Positions 36,169-45,607 of a DNA stretch of 64,000 bases are shown here, piece by piece. The DNA is from CAVQCJ01 sp963771835 (GTDB taxonomy: Bacteria; Actinomycetota; Actinomycetes; Prado026): NCBI GenBank assembly GCA_963771835.1, contig CAVYVA010000004.1, positions 957,477 to 1,021,476 of the forward strand, written 5' to 3'. Every line of letters begins with the position of its first letter. Position 1 is the first letter of the stretch. Under the pieces are notes generated by a model. The model saw only the letters and a list, made by a program, of their open reading frames with translations, searched no databases and was not told the origin of the DNA. The translations under genes were made by a program, and so were the position numbers.

Positions 36169-36789
36169 GTGTCCGGACTGTCCGTGCTCGACAGCATGCT
36201 GACGGGCGACCGTCCCGACGGCGAGAACCCGCACGACCCCCGGAACGGGCTGTTCTTCCACCTGTACTCGTCGCCCCCGTCGGGCGGGGTCCGGTGGCGC
36301 CTGCTAGGCGCCAACAACCGCGAGCTGGGACGCAGCTGCCTGGCGTACCCGGACATCGACCTGTGCCGCGCCGGTCTGGCCACGACGCTGCTGGAGCTGA
36401 CCTTGCTCGTCCCGGCGGTCATGCGAGTGGACCGCGGCCACTGGGGGTGGCGGCTGCGCGCGGACGGCCGCGACGTCGTCGGGTCCGCGCACGCGTTCGA
36501 CCGCCGGCCCAGCTGCCAGGCGGCGTGCGCGCGGTTCATCGAGCAGGCTCCGCACGCGTCGGTGCGGGACACGCTCACCGTGATGCCGTGGGGCTCGCGG
36601 AACATGCGGCCGTCGATCCTGCGCTGGCGACCGGTTCCGTTGGCGGTTCCGCTGCGCACCCGCGCACAGCGGCCTCCCGGGCGTCGAAGTGGCGACCTTC
36701 GTCCACGGGACTGCGGTACCGTCCGGACAGTGGGCTTTGATGCTCATGAACAGCGTGTGGTGCGCGTTGTGCGGTCGGACGCACAGTAG
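36169..36789 (+). CDS. Hypothetical protein with YegP/DUF1508-like repeats
   Basis: Two similar beta-hairpin units are visible: VRWRLLGANNRELGRSCLAY with CRAGLATTLLE, and GHWGWRLRADGRDVVGSAHA with CQAACARFIEQAP. This repeat pattern (W.WRL...GR...A) resembles the YegP/DUF1508 fold. The first 160 residues are protein-like; after about position 36650 the composition turns Arg-rich and the true C-terminus may be reached through a frame change. GAGGAG precedes the GTG start. Role unknown. Confidence 0.55.
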   Translation: MSGLSVLDSMLTGDRPDGENPHDPRNGLFFHLYSSPPSGGVRWRLLGANNRELGRSCLAYPDIDLCRAGLATTLLELTLLVPAVMRVDRGHWGWRLRADGRDVVGSAHAFDRRPSCQAACARFIEQAPHASVRDTLTVMPWGSRNMRPSILRWRPVPLAVPLRTRAQRPPGRRSGDLRPRDCGTVRTVGFDAHEQRVVRVVRSDAQ

Positions 36790-36892
36790 TGACGGGCGGG
36801 CGGCGGCCCAAGGTCCGGGACTCGTTGTTCACCGAGCCCTCGACGCCGTTCATCCGGCCTTGCCGGACGGCCAACCGCCCGCCCCACCAGCC

Positions 36893-37627
36893 TCAGCCGT
36901 TGCCGAGCAACGCCTTCAGCGATTTGGCGTCGGCGAGCGCCTTGGCCAGGTCGGCGTGCGCCGAGGCGACGCTCGCGCGGTAGCCGTCGATCACCGGCTC
37001 CTTGGCCGGGATGTCGGCCGGGACCAGCGCCAGCATCCCGTCCGCCACACCGGACAGGGCCGTCGTCGCGGCGTCGACGTGCGACTTCATGTCGTCCAGC
37101 TCGGCCTGTGCGGTCGCCTTCTTCTGCGCGTCGGTGAGCGCGTCGATCGCCGCCTGCGCCTTCGGCTCGGCCGCCGCCAGCTGGCCGGCCGCGTACGTGC
37201 CGCTGTCGGCGGCGGACACCAGGCGCGTCTGCGGCACCACAAGGCGGTACACCCGGTAGCTGGTCACCACCGTGCGCCCGTCGACGACCGCCTGGGCGCA
37301 GGTGGTGTCGGCCTGCACCTTCGCGTCGACGGTGCGCAGGCCGCTCGCGTCCGCGGTGTACGTCGCGGTGAGCGTCGCTCGATGGGCGTCGGTCACGTGG
37401 GTGCGGGCGGCCAGCCGGCGCGTCAGCGAGTCGAGGGTGACCTCACGCGCCTTGACCGCGGCGTCGACACGCGCCTGGACGTACGCCAGCCGGTCGGCGG
37501 AGCAGGTCCTGGTGCTGGGGGCGGGACTCGGGGTCGTGTCCGCGAACGCTGGCGCGGTGGCTCCCGTGACGAGCACCAGGCCGGTGCCGGCCACGGCGAG
37601 CATGGGGACGAAACGTCGGATGTTCAC
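36893..37627 (-). CDS. Exported coiled-coil protein
   Basis: A signal peptide (RRFVPMLAVAGTGLVLVTG, cleavage after APAFA) precedes 215 residues rich in Ala, Asp, Lys and Leu with heptad-like spacing, for example RLAYVQARVDAAVKAREVTL and VDAATTALSGVADGML. Two cysteines (RTCSADR and TTCAQAV) could form one disulfide. No enzyme motif is seen. The GTG start overlaps the stop of the upstream lipoprotein gene (GTGA), so the two products are made together. A scaffold or surface-structure role is plausible but unproven. Confidence 0.7.
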   Translation of the reverse strand: MNIRRFVPMLAVAGTGLVLVTGATAPAFADTTPSPAPSTRTCSADRLAYVQARVDAAVKAREVTLDSLTRRLAARTHVTDAHRATLTATYTADASGLRTVDAKVQADTTCAQAVVDGRTVVTSYRVYRLVVPQTRLVSAADSGTYAAGQLAAAEPKAQAAIDALTDAQKKATAQAELDDMKSHVDAATTALSGVADGMLALVPADIPAKEPVIDGYRASVASAHADLAKALADAKSLKALLGNG

Positions 37628-37968
37628 TGGGTCGGGTCTCCTTCTGCGCTGCCCGTGCTCGCGGACAGGTCGCTGCTCTGGTCGGACGCTGCTGCGCCCG
37701 CCCGGTCGATGGCGGTACCCAGCGCCGAGGTGGCCTGGGCGGCGGTCTGCGCGGCGCCGGCCGGCTGGGTGGGGGCGGCGGTGCCGGTGACCGGGACGGA
37801 GCCGGTCCCCGGACCCGTCGTGGCCGTGGCCGCGGCGCCGCCCTGGGGCCCGGCCGGCGGGGCGCCGACGTGGCGCGAGCAGGCCGCCGTGGTGAGGAGC
37901 ACCGCGACGGCCAGCCCGGCGGCTGCCGTCCGGCGCACGGTGCTCGGGTTCAGAGTTCTCGAGTTCAT
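37624..37968 (-). CDS. Small lipoprotein
   Basis: The 114-residue product has a signal peptide ending VAVLLTTAAC, with the lipobox Cys about 30 residues in. The mature protein is Gly/Ala/Thr/Pro-rich and disordered, with a short Ala-rich helix QTAAQATSALGTAIDRAGAA. It overlaps the coiled-coil gene downstream by four bases. The pair may form a membrane-tethered complex. I do not recognise a family. Confidence 0.6.
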   Translation of the reverse strand: MNSRTLNPSTVRRTAAAGLAVAVLLTTAACSRHVGAPPAGPQGGAAATATTGPGTGSVPVTGTAAPTQPAGAAQTAAQATSALGTAIDRAGAAASDQSSDLSASTGSAEGDPTQ

Positions 37969-38127
37969 GGCCAGAGCATCGGAACCCCATGTCCGGCCCC
38001 GGCGCAGGCTGTGTTCGGGCTCGGTAAACCCGTCCCCACCCGACTCGCCCAACTTCGGTGCTCGCCTGCGCGGGTGCGCCGGCCTGTGCGATGGTCGCCG
38101 CACGACCAGGGCGGGCGGGGGTGCAGC

Positions 38128-40467
38128 ATGCGACGGACGGTGGGGCGACCGGCCGTGCTCGTCCTCGGTCTCGCGCTGGCGGCGGGTTCGCTGGTCGCCG
38201 GGGCGAGCACCTCGGCGACGGCTGCGCCGCCGACCGGCCTGCGCGTGGTCGGCAACCAGCTGACCCGGGGCGGGCAGCCGTTCCTCGTGCGCGGGTTCAA
38301 CCTCGTCGGTGCGATGGCCGGGACGGACTGCACCCAGACGGACATCGTCAAGGCCGCCGCCCACCTCGGGCAGCCGGAGATGGCGGCGCTGGCCGGCACC
38401 TGGCACGCGAACACGGTGCGGCTGCAGGTACTGCAGACCGCGCTGACCGACCCGGTACCGTCGAACGTCACGACCTACCTGGCTTCGTTGACCCAGGCGG
38501 TGGCCGTGGCGCACGCGGCCGGCCTCGCGGTGATCCTGTCGATGCAGGACCAGTACCAGGCCGGCTGCGGCGACCAGCATCCGATGCCCAGCCAGAACAC
38601 GGTCACCGCCTGGACCACGCTCGTCCCGCTGTTCGCCGGTGACGGCGATGTCGCCTTCGAGCTCTACAACGAGCCGCACGACGGCCCGGCCAACCCGGTG
38701 TCGGGCACGCTGCCGGGACCGGGTCAGTGGGACGAGTGGCTGAACGGCGGCTCCAGCCCCGAGCCGAACCTTGGTGACCCCGCGGTGGGGCACCAGCAGC
38801 TCGTCGACGACATCAGAGCGCTCGGCGCGACCAACGTCCTCATCGCGGACGGGCTGAACAGGGGCGGCCAGCTTCAGGGCGTCCCGCTGCTGCAGGACAC
38901 GTTGGCGACGCCCAACATCGCCTACGGGATCCACCCGTACTACTACGTGCTCGGCTCCTCGGACTGGACCTTCCGTTTCGGCGACGCCGCCAACCAGGTC
39001 CCCGTGATCGCCACCGAGTGGAACTACCCGACGAGCAAGTGCGGGGCCGGCTCCTTGCCGCAGAGCATGGCCCCGGCGTTCCTGTCGTACCTCGCGACCC
39101 GTGGGATCGGCGTGCTCGGGCAGTCCGCCGACATCGGGATCGGCACCCTGCTGATGGCCGACTGGACCTGGGCGCCGACCGACTGCGGCACCCCGTCGAG
39201 CGGCCCGGGTGTCGACTTCGCCGCCGCCATGGCCGCGGCCCAGGCGCCACGCGCGACGCAGGTGACGCTGACGGCGAGCACCGGCCAGACAGTCGGTCAG
39301 CCCAGCACTCTCGCCGGCACGCTGACGGTCGACGACCAGCTCGCGCCAGGTGTGCCACTGGCACTGACCCGGAGGAACCCGGACGGCACCAGCACGTCGC
39401 TCCCCTCCGTGACGACGAACCTGATCGGCGGCTTCCAGCTGTCGGACGTCCCGGTCGCCGTCGGCACCACGACCTACACGGTGACTTATGCCGGGAACCC
39501 CGCGACGGCGGCCGCCACCGCGTCGGCCCTGGTGACCACGATCCCGGTGCTGACGTTCCTGTCCGCGACCGGACCTCCCTCAGCCGCCCGAGGCGTCCCG
39601 CTGACCATCACCGGAACGCTGACCGGTGGCGACACGGCGACCGGACTGAGGCCGCTGACCTGGACCCGTACCGACATCGACGGCACGGTGCCGCTCGCGC
39701 CGCTCACCACGGACTCCGCCGGCGGCTTCGTCGCGACCGACAGCCCGCCGGCCGGCGGCACGGTGACGTACACGTTCCGGTTCGCCGGCGACAGCACGCA
39801 CTCCGGATCCACGACGACGGTCACGGTGGCGGTGGACCGGATCACCCCCGCGCTCACCGTCACCGTGAACGGCCGGGTGTTCGCCTACGGCGGGGCGGGG
39901 ACGGTCACCGTGCACCTCGGCCCGACCTACACCAACCGCACGATCAGCCTCTACGAGTACGTGTACGGCGTGCCTGTCCCGGCCTGGACACTCGTGCACA
40001 CCGGGCCGGTGAACAGCGCCGGGAACTACCTGCTGAGCACGGCCTTCTACCGGCACGTCGCCTTCCAGGCGAGCTTCGCCGGTGACGCTCGGTACGCGTC
40101 CGCGACGTACGCCACGTCGACCACGGCCCTGGCGCGCGTCACGACGTCGGTCGCCGGCTCTTACGGTACGTCCGGCTCGTACCGGCTGTTCCACTCGGCC
40201 ACGAACCCGGCGTTCCGCGCGGTGCTGGCCCCGGCCCGCGGCGCGGTCGGCTGCGTGACCTTCACCGCGCAGAGCTTCAGCGGCGGAGCCTGGAGAACGG
40301 TCGCGACCACGGCCTGCGTACCCGTCGACGCGACGAGCGGCGCGACCGGCCTTCCGCTGGCCAAGCACTCGCTCTCGGTGCAGTACCGGGTGCGAGCCTC
40401 GATCGCTACGGACGCCGTCAACGCGGCGACCACCGGCGCGTGGGTCTATGTGGAGTTCCGGACCTGA
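38128..40467 (+). CDS. Secreted GH5-like glycanase with Ig-like repeats
   Basis: The signal peptide (VLVLGLALAAGSLVAGAS) is followed by a GH5 cellulase-like barrel: FLVRGFNLVGAM, NTVRLQVLQTAL, then DVAFELYNEPHDG with the acid/base Glu and QVPVIATEWNYPTSKC with the nucleophile Glu. From about residue 375 there are at least three bacterial Ig-like repeats (for example TVGQPSTLAGTLTVDDQLAP and ARGVPLTITGTLTGGDTATG), then a C-terminal beta-rich domain. The intact 779-residue enzyme would hydrolyse cellulose, mannan or a related beta-glycan outside the cell. Products could feed the cytoplasmic GH1 enzyme. Its 3' end overlaps the convergent methyltransferase gene by 22 bases. Confidence 0.88.
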   Translation: MRRTVGRPAVLVLGLALAAGSLVAGASTSATAAPPTGLRVVGNQLTRGGQPFLVRGFNLVGAMAGTDCTQTDIVKAAAHLGQPEMAALAGTWHANTVRLQVLQTALTDPVPSNVTTYLASLTQAVAVAHAAGLAVILSMQDQYQAGCGDQHPMPSQNTVTAWTTLVPLFAGDGDVAFELYNEPHDGPANPVSGTLPGPGQWDEWLNGGSSPEPNLGDPAVGHQQLVDDIRALGATNVLIADGLNRGGQLQGVPLLQDTLATPNIAYGIHPYYYVLGSSDWTFRFGDAANQVPVIATEWNYPTSKCGAGSLPQSMAPAFLSYLATRGIGVLGQSADIGIGTLLMADWTWAPTDCGTPSSGPGVDFAAAMAAAQAPRATQVTLTASTGQTVGQPSTLAGTLTVDDQLAPGVPLALTRRNPDGTSTSLPSVTTNLIGGFQLSDVPVAVGTTTYTVTYAGNPATAAATASALVTTIPVLTFLSATGPPSAARGVPLTITGTLTGGDTATGLRPLTWTRTDIDGTVPLAPLTTDSAGGFVATDSPPAGGTVTYTFRFAGDSTHSGSTTTVTVAVDRITPALTVTVNGRVFAYGGAGTVTVHLGPTYTNRTISLYEYVYGVPVPAWTLVHTGPVNSAGNYLLSTAFYRHVAFQASFAGDARYASATYATSTTALARVTTSVAGSYGTSGSYRLFHSATNPAFRAVLAPARGAVGCVTFTAQSFSGGAWRTVATTACVPVDATSGATGLPLAKHSLSVQYRVRASIATDAVNAATTGAWVYVEFRT

Positions 40468-41396
40468 CGCGTCGCGATGGCGCCGGCGATGCCCGCGACC
40501 GCCTCCGGCCCGAGACCGCAGCAGCCGCCGACCAGCGCGGCGCCTGCGCCCACCCAGCGCCGCACCACGGCCGCGGGCAGCTCCTTGGATGCGACGTCGG
40601 CCCAGGTGCCGGTGACCGCGTCCCAGGTGCCGCCCGCGTTGGGGTAGACGACCAGCGGCAGCCCGGTGACCGCCCGGGCGGCGGCGAGCACCGCGTCGAC
40701 GTGCTCCGCGGCCGTGCAGTTGGCCCCCACCGCGATGGTGCGGTCGGTGGACGTGGCCACGCCGACTGCCTCGGCGAACGGCTGCCCGGCGCAGGTCGTC
40801 CCGCCCGCTGTGCACGAGAACGAGATCCACGCGGGGACGGCGGAGCCGGCCAGCAGCTCGACCAGCACCTCGGCCTCCTCGACGTCGGGGATGGTCTCGA
40901 CCGCGAGCAGGTCGGGGGCCGCGTCGACCAGCACAGCGAGCCGTTCCTCGTGGAACGCCCGCAGCTGCGCCCGCGGGATGCCGTAGCGGCCGCGGTACTC
41001 CGAGCCGTCGTGCCGGATCGCTCCGTACGGACCCACGCTGGCGGCGACGAGCAGCGGGCCGCTCACGCCCTCGGCGAGGGCCTGGTCGCGCGCCTGCTGG
41101 GCGAGCCGCACGCTGCGCCGCAGCAGCGAGTCGGCCTCGTCCGCGTCCATGCCGCTGGCGATGAACCCGGTCCGACTGGCCTGGTACGAGGCGGACGTCG
41201 CGACCCGCGCGCCGGCCAGGTAGTAGTCCAGGTGCAGCCGGCGGATCGCGTCCGGGTCGTCGGCGAGCAGGTGTGCCGACCACAGGTGGTGGGCCAGGTC
41301 GTAGCCCCGCGCCTCCAGCTCGGTGGCCAGACCGCCGTCGAGCGCGGAGGGCAGCGGTAGCAGGTCGGCCAGCGTGGGTACCGGCGTGGCGGTCAC
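40446..41396 (-). CDS. Homocysteine S-methyltransferase (MmuM-like)
   Basis: The 316-residue protein opens SALDGGLATELEARGYDL, and the zinc-binding cysteines lie in VGANCTAAEHV and LVGGCCGLGPEAV, the C...GGCCG pattern of the homocysteine methyltransferase family. VVYPNAGGTWDAVTG is the loop that binds homocysteine. MmuM-type enzymes methylate homocysteine from S-methylmethionine or S-adenosylmethionine. Its GTG start overlaps the stop of the permease-monooxygenase fusion gene, so both are in one operon, as mmuP and mmuM are in enterobacteria. Confidence 0.87.
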   Translation of the reverse strand: MTATPVPTLADLLPLPSALDGGLATELEARGYDLAHHLWSAHLLADDPDAIRRLHLDYYLAGARVATSASYQASRTGFIASGMDADEADSLLRRSVRLAQQARDQALAEGVSGPLLVAASVGPYGAIRHDGSEYRGRYGIPRAQLRAFHEERLAVLVDAAPDLLAVETIPDVEEAEVLVELLAGSAVPAWISFSCTAGGTTCAGQPFAEAVGVATSTDRTIAVGANCTAAEHVDAVLAAARAVTGLPLVVYPNAGGTWDAVTGTWADVASKELPAAVVRRWVGAGAALVGGCCGLGPEAVAGIAGAIATRQVRNST

Positions 41397-44249
41397 GAGT
41401 GCACCGCCCCGGCCGGCGCGCTGTCGGGCTGCGCGGTCAGGTCCAGTGCCGGCGGTCCGTAGAAGTCGTCGTCCGGGTCGGCGAAGCCGAACCGGTCCCG
41501 CAGGTCGGCGAGGTAGCGCTGGTACGTCGGCGAGTCGACGTACGCGGCGTGCCGCGCCGAGTCCACGTAGTGGTGCCCGCCGGCGAGGTCCGGGTGCGCG
41601 TCGCGACGCAGGCGCCGCATCTCGTCGAGGTGCTCGCCGGTGCGGTGCGCATGCGCATCCATCACGACGACCTGGGCCATCTCGTCGAACCGCTGGTAGG
41701 CGGCGTCGGCGAACTCGACGAAGCCGAGGACGTACAGCCCGTCGAGCGTGCGGTGAGCGATGTTGACGAAGAGGTCCGGCCGGCCCTGCCGCCAGTCGAA
41801 CAGCGCCGGGTCGACGTACGGGATGAGGTAGTCGTACCCGGTCGCGAGCAGCACCAGGTCGACCTCCTCCTCGGAGCCGTCGACGAACACGACGCTGCGC
41901 TCGCGCAGCTCGCGGACGTCGGGCTTGGCGACGAGGTCGCCGTGCGCGAGGTAGTGCAGCACCTGGGTGTTCATGATCGGGTGCGACTCGAGCAGCGCAT
42001 GGTCGGGGGCGGGCAGCCCGAGCCGGGTCAGGTCGCCGACGAGGGAGTCGACGAGCTCGCTCGGGTCCTCGGGCACGACGACGCCCTTGGGCGGCACGCC
42101 GCCCCGCGTGATGAACACGTCGGTCGGCACCCCGAAGATGTGCTTGGGCACGAACCGGTAGCCCCGGCGCACCGACAGGAACGCCGCGTCGGCCGACCGC
42201 GCGGCGTCGCACGCGATGTCGACCCCGGAGTTGCCCGCGCCGACGATCAGCACGCGGTGCCCGCGCAGCTCGTCGGTCGAGGTGTACGTGACCGAGTGCC
42301 TGACCTCGCCGGTGAAGCGGTCCAGCCCGGCCAGCTCGGGGACCTGCGGGTGCCAGGTCACGCCGTTGGCGCACACGACCCCCCGGTACCTGCGCCGCTC
42401 GCCGGTCGACAGCTGCACCTCCCAGCCGTCGGCGACAGGGGCGGCCGACACCACGGCCACCCCGGTCGTGGCCTTGCGCTCGATGCCGTACCCGCGGGCG
42501 AACGACCGTACGTACGCGAGGATCTGCGCGCGGCTGGGGTAGTCGGGGTACTCGGCCGGCATCGGGAAGCCGTAGAAGTACGAGGTGTACTTCGAGGAGA
42601 TGAAGTGCGCCGACTCGTACATCGGGGTGCCCTCGTTGGCCAGGTCCCAGATGCCGCCGAGCGCGTCGTGGCGCTCGAACAGGTCGTAGCCGATGCCTTC
42701 GTGGTCGAACGCGCGGGCCATCACCAGCCCGGCCGGCCCGCCGCCGACGATGCAGTATCGGTCCTGCGGTCCGTAGCCGACGACGCTGGCCGTCCGCGCC
42801 GCTCTGTGCCGCAGGTCGGTGCCGGCCAGGTCGCGGTAGACGGCCGGCCGCGCGCGGCGCAGCCAGAGCGCGAACACCAGGCCGCCGACCGCGACCAGGA
42901 CGAGCAGGACGGGAAGCCCGTTGACCGCCCAGGAGCGGGTCCCGGTCAGCGTCGAGTAGTTCACCATCAGCAGCGTCGCGGCCACGATGAGCCCGGCCGC
43001 GCCGATCAGCGGCGCGATCACGGTGCGCCACAGGTCGCCCTCGTGCCGCCGCCGGAAGAACGCGACGATCGAGATCGCCGCCGCGGCCTGCAGCAGCACG
43101 ATACCCAGCGTCGAGATGCCGACCATGCTCGCGGCCAGGCTCAGGTACGGGTCCAGGCCGGCGAGGGCGAACGCGGTGACGATCACGGCGTTGACGCCGG
43201 ACTGGGTCATGCTCGCGACGTACGGCGAGTAGCGCCGTCGGGTGGAAGCGCCCGAGCGCGGACGGCAGCACGCGCTCGCGACCGAGCGCGAACATGTACC
43301 GGCTCGCGGCGTTGTGGATCGCCAGCAGCGAGGCCAGCACGCTGGTCACGAAGAACACGGCCATCACGTCGTGCGCCCACTGGCCGACGAACTTGCCGTT
43401 GAGGTCGAGCACCAGGGTGCCGAGGTCGTCCTTGGTCCGCTTCTGGGCCTCGGCCACCCCGCCGCCACCGACGATGCACCACGTGGTGAACGTGTAGAAC
43501 GTGCCGATCAGCAGCACCGAGGCGTACGTCGCGCGCGGGATGGTGCGCTGCGGGTCGTGCGACTCCTCGCCGTACAACGCCGCGGACTCGAAGCCGATGA
43601 ACGAGGCGAAGGCGAACATCAGCGCGAGCCCGAGCGCGCCGGAGAACACCGTCGACGGGGCGAAGACCGTCGTCGGCAGGCCCGCTGTGCCCTTCGCGTG
43701 CAGCACGCCGAGGTCGAGGACGAGCAGGATGCTGATCTCGGCCGCCATCAGCACCGCGAGCACGCGCGCGCTGACGTCCACCGAGCGGTATCCCAGGACC
43801 GCGGTGACCGCCCAGCCGACAGCGGCCACGGCGTACCACGGCACCCCGTGCAGCCCGGCGCTGTCCAGCACCAGGGCGCCGAAGTACCCGAACGCCCCGA
43901 CCAGTCCGGCCGCCAGCGCGTTGTAGGAGACCACGGCCACGAACGCCGCCGAGACCGCCGGCGGCTTGCCCAGCCCGCGCGCGACGTAGGTGTAGAAGGC
44001 GCCGGTGTTGACGACTTTGCGGCTCATCGCCGCGTACCCGACCGCGAAGCAGAACAGCACCCCGGTCGCGAGCACGAACGCACCCGGCAGCCCAGGCCCG
44101 TTGCCGAGCTTGAGGGCCAGCGGGACGTTGCCGACCATGGCGGCCAGCGGGGCGGCCGCAGCGACGACGAGGAAGACGATCCGCGCTGTGGACAGCTTCT
44201 TCGTCTCGGCCAGGCCGCTTGTGGCGGGCGGGTCGGCGGGCGCGCTCAT
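41393..44249 (-). CDS. APC-family permease fused to a flavin-containing monooxygenase, one frameshift
   Basis: From ATG 44249 the chain has an APC amino-acid permease (STARIVFLVVAAAAPLAAMV, SFIGFESAALYGEESHDPQR) with about twelve helices. A +1 shift near 43230 splits helix 9 from the last part, which then runs without a stop or start codon into DRYCIVGGGPAGLVMARAFD, the FAD site of a flavin monooxygenase. The oxygenase keeps VLIVGAGNSGVDIA (NADPH site), FTGEVRHSVTY (FMO fingerprint FxGxxxH) and LLATGYDY. Corrected length is about 951 residues. I infer that a sulfur- or nitrogen-containing compound is imported and N- or S-oxygenated at once. The fusion is seen directly; the substrate is not known. 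Confidence 0.8.
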
Positions 44250-44350
44250 GGTGTCCCTATGGTGAGGCCCGTCGGACGGTGATTTCACCAGATCCTGACA
44301 CTTCGTTCAGTGGGAGCCGAGCGTTTCAGCTGGCCCGGCGGCCGGTCCGC

Positions 44351-45320
44351 TCACGACGTCCGGCCGATCGTGTGCCCGGACAGCGCCTCCAGGGCCTTGG
44401 CGAGGGCGTGGTTGCCCTCCGAGCCGAGGCCGCGCGCCTGCAGGGTCCGGTACAGCTGGAAGACGGCGGCCGTCCCGACCAGGGGGACGCCGAGCTCGTC
44501 GGCGGCGTCGAGCACCAGCCGCAGGTCCTTCTGCTGCAGGTCGATCGTGAAGCCGGGCCGCCAGTCGCCGGCCACCACCTGCGGGCCCCGGTTGGCGAGC
44601 ATCCACGAGCCGCCGGCCCCGCCCTGGACCGCGGAGATCGTCGTCGCCAGGTCCAGCCCGCCCGCTTCGGCCAGCAGCAGCGCCTCGGAGACGGCGAGCA
44701 TGTTGACCACGACCAGCACCTGGTTGACCAGCTTGCACGTCTGCCCCGAGCCGACCGGGCCCACGTGGGTGATCGTCCGGCCGATCGCCTCCAGCACCGG
44801 GCGGGCGCGGTCGACGTCGGGCCCGGCGCCGCCGACCATGATCGACAACGTTCCGTTCTTGGCGCCCTCGGACCCGCCGGAGACCGGCGCGTCGACGAGG
44901 GCGACCCCTTGGCCGGCCAGCCGTCGCGCGAACGCCCGCGTCGCCGCCGGGGCGATCGTGCTCGCGTCGATGACGAGCGTGCCGGCCGCGGCCCCCTCGG
45001 CCACGCCGCCCGGTCCGAAGAGCACCCCCTCGACATCGGGGGTGTCGCTCACGCAGACGCAGCACCACGTCGTTCGCCGCCGCCAGCCCGGCGGCGCTGT
45101 CGGCGACCGCGGCGCCGACCGCCGCGAGCGGCTCGGTCCGCGCCCGGGTGCGGTTGAAGACGGTGACCGGGAAGCCGGCGGCGACCAGGTTGTGCGCCAT
45201 CCCGGAGCCCATGATCCCCAGCCCGACGACGCCGACCCGGGTCTGCGAAGCGCCTCCGCCTGCCTGGCCACCGTCCGTCGGCCCACCGTCGATCCGTCCA
45301 CCGGGTGTCACAGGTGTCAT
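44351..45320 (-). CDS. 3-hydroxyisobutyrate-dehydrogenase-family oxidoreductase, frameshifted
   Basis: One +1 shift near 45055 joins RVGVVGLGIMGSGMAHNLVA (NAD(P) site GxGxMG) to VSDTPDVEGVLFGPGGV, DAPVSGGSEGAKNGTLSIMV (the substrate motif DAPVSGG) and GSGQTCKLVNQVLVVVNML with the catalytic Lys. Corrected length is about 322 residues. The family oxidises beta-hydroxy acids such as 3-hydroxyisobutyrate, tartronate semialdehyde or glyoxylate derivatives. A TAGGTT box eight bases before the ATG (minus strand) suggests a leaderless transcript. The frame error is an extra C in a CTGC context. Confidence 0.85.
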
Positions 45321-45346
45321 GGCCGGAGAACCTAGTGCGGTCCCCG

Positions 45347-45352
45347 TAGCAT
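45347..45352 (+). promoter_or_regulatory. -10 box for the small membrane protein
   Basis: TAGCAT ends seven bases before GTG 45360. An ATG at 45351 lies inside the box and is not the start. A divergent TAGGTT box (45329-45334, minus strand) serves the neighbouring dehydrogenase gene. Confidence 0.4.
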
Positions 45353-45359
45353 GCCGCGC

Positions 45360-45536
45360 GTGACCCCCCGCGGCCGGCAGTACGTGCTGATCGGCATCGC
45401 TCTCGCCTGGATGGTGCTGGCCGCGCTCAACTTCTACCGGGGTCACGCCAACGTGGGGGCCGTGTACCTCGTCGTCGGACTGCTCACGTGCGGCCTCGCC
45501 TACTTCTTCCGTCCCCGCGGCCGCCGCTCCCGCTGA
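45360..45536 (+). CDS. Small two-helix membrane protein
   Basis: The 58-residue protein has two hydrophobic helices, YVLIGIALAWMVLAALNFY and VGAVYLVVGLLTCGLAYFF, joined by a short loop RGHANVG and ending in a basic tail RPRGRRSR. No family is recognised. GTG 45360 is favoured because the -10 box is seven bases upstream. Confidence 0.6.
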   Translation: MTPRGRQYVLIGIALAWMVLAALNFYRGHANVGAVYLVVGLLTCGLAYFFRPRGRRSR

Positions 45537-45559
45537 CCCACCCTCGGGCGGGGCCAAGT

Positions 45560-45601
45560 TGAACGATCAAGGTTCACAGCGGGTCCGGGCGTGGCTAGCG
45601 T
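45560..45601 (+). promoter_or_regulatory. Promoter and inverted repeat before tmsA
   Basis: TGAAC-GATCAAG-GTTCA (45560-45576) is an inverted repeat that overlaps a -35-like TTCACA (45573-45578). The -10 TAGCGT (45596-45601) follows after 17 bases, and ATG 45608 comes six bases later, so the transcript is leaderless. The repeat may be an operator for a fatty-acid regulator. Confidence 0.5.
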
Positions 45602-45607
45602 GTGCCC

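Noticed and set aside
6564..45320. Programmed +1 ribosomal frameshifting
   Set aside because: The shift sites share no slippery codon or stop context, occur in unrelated genes and several times per gene; sequence error is simpler.
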